Positions 62,275 to 64,000 of a DNA stretch of 64,000 bases are shown piece by piece (the first letter of the stretch is position 1; each line of letters begins with the position of its first letter). Made by a program: the position numbers and the translations under genes. Source of the DNA: Pseudomonas sp. (GTDB lineage Bacteria > Pseudomonadota > Gammaproteobacteria > Pseudomonadales > Pseudomonadaceae); the NCBI RefSeq assembly GCF_030690725.1, contig NZ_JAUYGD010000044.1, forward strand, positions 1 to 64,000, given 5' to 3'. The notes below the pieces were generated by a model that saw nothing but the letters and a program-made list of their open reading frames with translations, searched no databases and was not told the origin of the DNA.

Positions 62275-63585
62275 TTAACCCTTGATACGGTACTCGGCGC
62301 TGCGGGCGTGGGCGGTCAGCGACTCGCCACGGGCCAGGACGCTAGCCACCTTGCCCAGCTCCGACGCCCCCTCGGCCGAGCAATGGATGATCGACGAGCG
62401 CTTCTGGAAGTCATACACCCCCAGCGGCGAGGAATAGCGCGCGGTGCCGGAGGTCGGCAGCACGTGGTTGGGGCCGGCGCAGTAATCACCTAGGGCTTCG
62501 GCGGTGTAGCGGCCCATAAATATCGCGCCAGCGTGACGGATCAGCGGCAGATACTCTTCCGGGTTTTCCACCGACAGCTCCAAATGCTCCGGAGCAATGC
62601 GGTTGGCCACTTCAATGGCCTGGGCCATATCGGCCACCAGAATCAGCGCACCGCGCCCTTCAAGGGAGGTGCGAGCAATCGTCTCGCGCTCCAGGGTCGG
62701 CAGCAGCTTGGCGATGCTCTCGGCAACACGATCAAGGAAGGCAGCATCCGGGCTAACTAGAATCGACTGAGCGTCTTCGTCATGCTCGGCCTGGGAGAAC
62801 AGGTCCATGGCGATCCAGTCCGGATCGGTCTGGCCGTCACACACCACCAGAATCTCCGACGGACCGGCGATCATGTCGATGCCGACCTTGCCGAATACAT
62901 GGCGCTTGGCAGTGGCGACATAGATATTGCCGGGGCCGACGATCTTGTCCACCGGCGGCACGCTCTCGGTGCCATAGGCCAGCGCAGCCACGGCCTGGGC
63001 ACCGCCGATGGTGAATACCCGATCAACGCCAGCGATACAGGCGGCAGCCAGCACCAGCTCGTTGATCTCGCCACGCGGGGTCGGCACCACCATTACCACT
63101 TCTGGCACGCCGGCAACCTTGGCCGGGATGGCGTTCATCAGCACCGAAGACGGATAGGAGGCCTTGCCGCCCGGCACATACAGGCCGGCGCGATCCAGCG
63201 GGGTGACCTTCTGCCCCAGCACCGTGCCGTCGGCTTCGGTGTAGGTCCAGGAGTCCTGCTTCTGCCGCTCGTGGTAGCTGCGCACGCGCTCGGCAGCTTT
63301 TTCCAAAGCGCTGCGCTGCTCCGGGGTGATGCGGGTCAGGGCCAGCTCCAGGCGCTCGCGCGGCAGGATCAGATCCGCCATGCAGGCGACATCCAGACCA
63401 TCAAACTGCTTGGTGAACTCGACCAGGGCAGCATCACCGCGCTCACGCACGGCCTTGATGATGTCCAGCACGCGATGGTTGACCGCATCATCCGAGACAC
63501 TTTCCCAGCTCAGCAGATGATCCAGATGCTGGGCAAAGTCCTGGTCAGCGGCATTGAGTCGGCGGATAGCGATAGGAGCGGTCAT
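62275..63585 (-). CDS. hisD: Histidinol dehydrogenase
   Basis: Zinc-dependent NAD enzyme of 436 residues that oxidises histidinol twice to histidine, the last steps of the pathway. Family stretches [55 protein letters not shown] and IAPEHLEL are present, with the catalytic histidine pair region at [25 protein letters not shown]. The ATG at 63585 starts [10 protein letters not shown]; the frame upstream is not supported. It follows hisG. Confidence 0.95.
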   Translation of the reverse strand: MTAPIAIRRLNAADQDFAQHLDHLLSWESVSDDAVNHRVLDIIKAVRERGDAALVEFTKQFDGLDVACMADLILPRERLELALTRITPEQRSALEKAAERVRSYHERQKQDSWTYTEADGTVLGQKVTPLDRAGLYVPGGKASYPSSVLMNAIPAKVAGVPEVVMVVPTPRGEINELVLAAACIAGVDRVFTIGGAQAVAALAYGTESVPPVDKIVGPGNIYVATAKRHVFGKVGIDMIAGPSEILVVCDGQTDPDWIAMDLFSQAEHDEDAQSILVSPDAAFLDRVAESIAKLLPTLERETIARTSLEGRGALILVADMAQAIEVANRIAPEHLELSVENPEEYLPLIRHAGAIFMGRYTAEALGDYCAGPNHVLPTSGTARYSSPLGVYDFQKRSSIIHCSAEGASELGKVASVLARGESLTAHARSAEYRIKG

Positions 63586-63707
63586 AGCGGGCCTCTTAAA
63601 TTGGCAAATGCTCGGGCGCCCGTAGAGTAACAACCACTCCGCGCGGGCACCTGAGAATTTTGGCTATAACGCGGATAGGCTAGGCCGCACTGGGGCGGCC
63701 ATCAGAC

Positions 63708-64000
63708 TCAGCGGGGGTGTCGCGCTTCGACCGCATCGCGCAGGGTGTCGATCAACGCCTGGATGCGTGCGTGCTGCATCTTCATCGACGCTTTATTAAC
63801 GATCAGCCGCGAGCTGATCATCGCGATCAGTTCCTGGGCTTCCAGACCGTTTGCGCGCAGGGTGTTGCCGGTGTCGACCACGTCAATGATCTTGTCGGCT
63901 AGCCCTACCAGCGGTGCCAGCTCCATGGAGCCATACAACTTGATGATGTCGACCTGGCGACCCTGCTCGGCGTAGTAGCGCTTGGCTACGTTGACGAACT
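63708..64000 (-). CDS. hisG: ATP phosphoribosyltransferase, catalytic subunit (partial, 5' end outside window)
   Basis: The last 97 codons of His[21 protein letters not shown], then [20 protein letters not shown] and [22 protein letters not shown]. The enzyme starts histidine synthesis by joining ATP and PRPP. The ending near EARHPR without a regulatory C-terminal domain fits the short form that works with HisZ. The gene continues beyond the right edge. It precedes hisD by 122 bp. Confidence 0.93.
   Translation of the reverse strand, partial: FVNVAKRYYAEQGRQVDIIKLYGSMELAPLVGLADKIIDVVDTGNTLRANGLEAQELIAMISSRLIVNKASMKMQHARIQALIDTLRDAVEARHPR

Overview
The window reads as the chromosome of a Pseudomonas-type gammaproteobacterium. 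It is GC-rich, has REP/REPIN repeats of the Pseudomonas kind (a core near GTRGGAG…CGCGA) with a cognate RAYT transposase, and contains two blocks whose gene order I remember from P. aeruginosa. These are the bauA/bauR plus purine-uptake region (PA0132-PA0148 area) at the left, and zapE-trpS-hydrolase-yhcB-cysNC-cysD-nif3-algW…hisC-hisD-hisG (PA4438-PA4449 area) at the right. The comparison is from memory, not from a search. No rRNA, tRNA, CRISPR array, phage or intact insertion sequence was seen.

Layout. 0-2.4 kb: beta-alanine:pyruvate aminotransferase and its divergent LysR regulator. 2.5-6.3 kb: Tat-exported aldo/keto reductase, carrier, RutR-like TetR, YigZ. 6.3-7.1 kb: RAYT gene between REP sequences. 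7.1-14.5 kb: nucleoside/purine ABC importer, 2OG-Fe(II) oxygenase and adenine deaminase. Both the ATPase gene and the binding-protein gene carry a sigma-54 (GG-N10-GC) promoter with NtrC-like sites upstream, which suggests purines are used as nitrogen sources. 14.5-24.2 kb, minus strand: a copper-acquisition locus with OprC, a second TonB receptor, two PepSY membrane proteins, a PCu(A)C chaperone, two DUF2946-like proteins and a PepSY/cytochrome b561 pair. An ANR-type box lies at the expected position in front of the oprC transcription unit.

24.2-35.4 kb: LysR/monooxygenase/dehydrogenase cluster, an output-less PAS-GAF sensor, a MITE-like repeat, a 59-residue ORF, a Bcr/CflA pump, and an RND pump with a divergent TetR repressor and a palindromic operator. 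35.4-38.6 kb: copper efflux (copZ divergent from copA-cueR) with two back-to-back CueR boxes. 38.6-47.6 kb: HAD phosphatase, TesB, histone-deacetylase-like hydrolase, class C beta-lactamase without a neighbouring ampR, methyltransferase, class V aminotransferase, HI0933-type flavoprotein, and a CheY-CheC hybrid followed by a PAS protein. The last two genes are separated by a 265-bp three-stem repeat.

47.6-64 kb: RhlE-type helicase, ZapE, TrpS with a YegP-like C-terminal domain, hydrolase, YhcB, sulfate activation (CysNC, CysD), Nif3-like protein and AlgW. Next comes a TonB receptor/DUF4198 pair behind a Zur-like box, placed between algW and hisC, then the his genes. hisG runs off the right edge.

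The main theme is metal handling: copper import, copper export and a probable zinc-repressed receptor. The most system-like candidate is the 14.5-24.2 kb copper locus.
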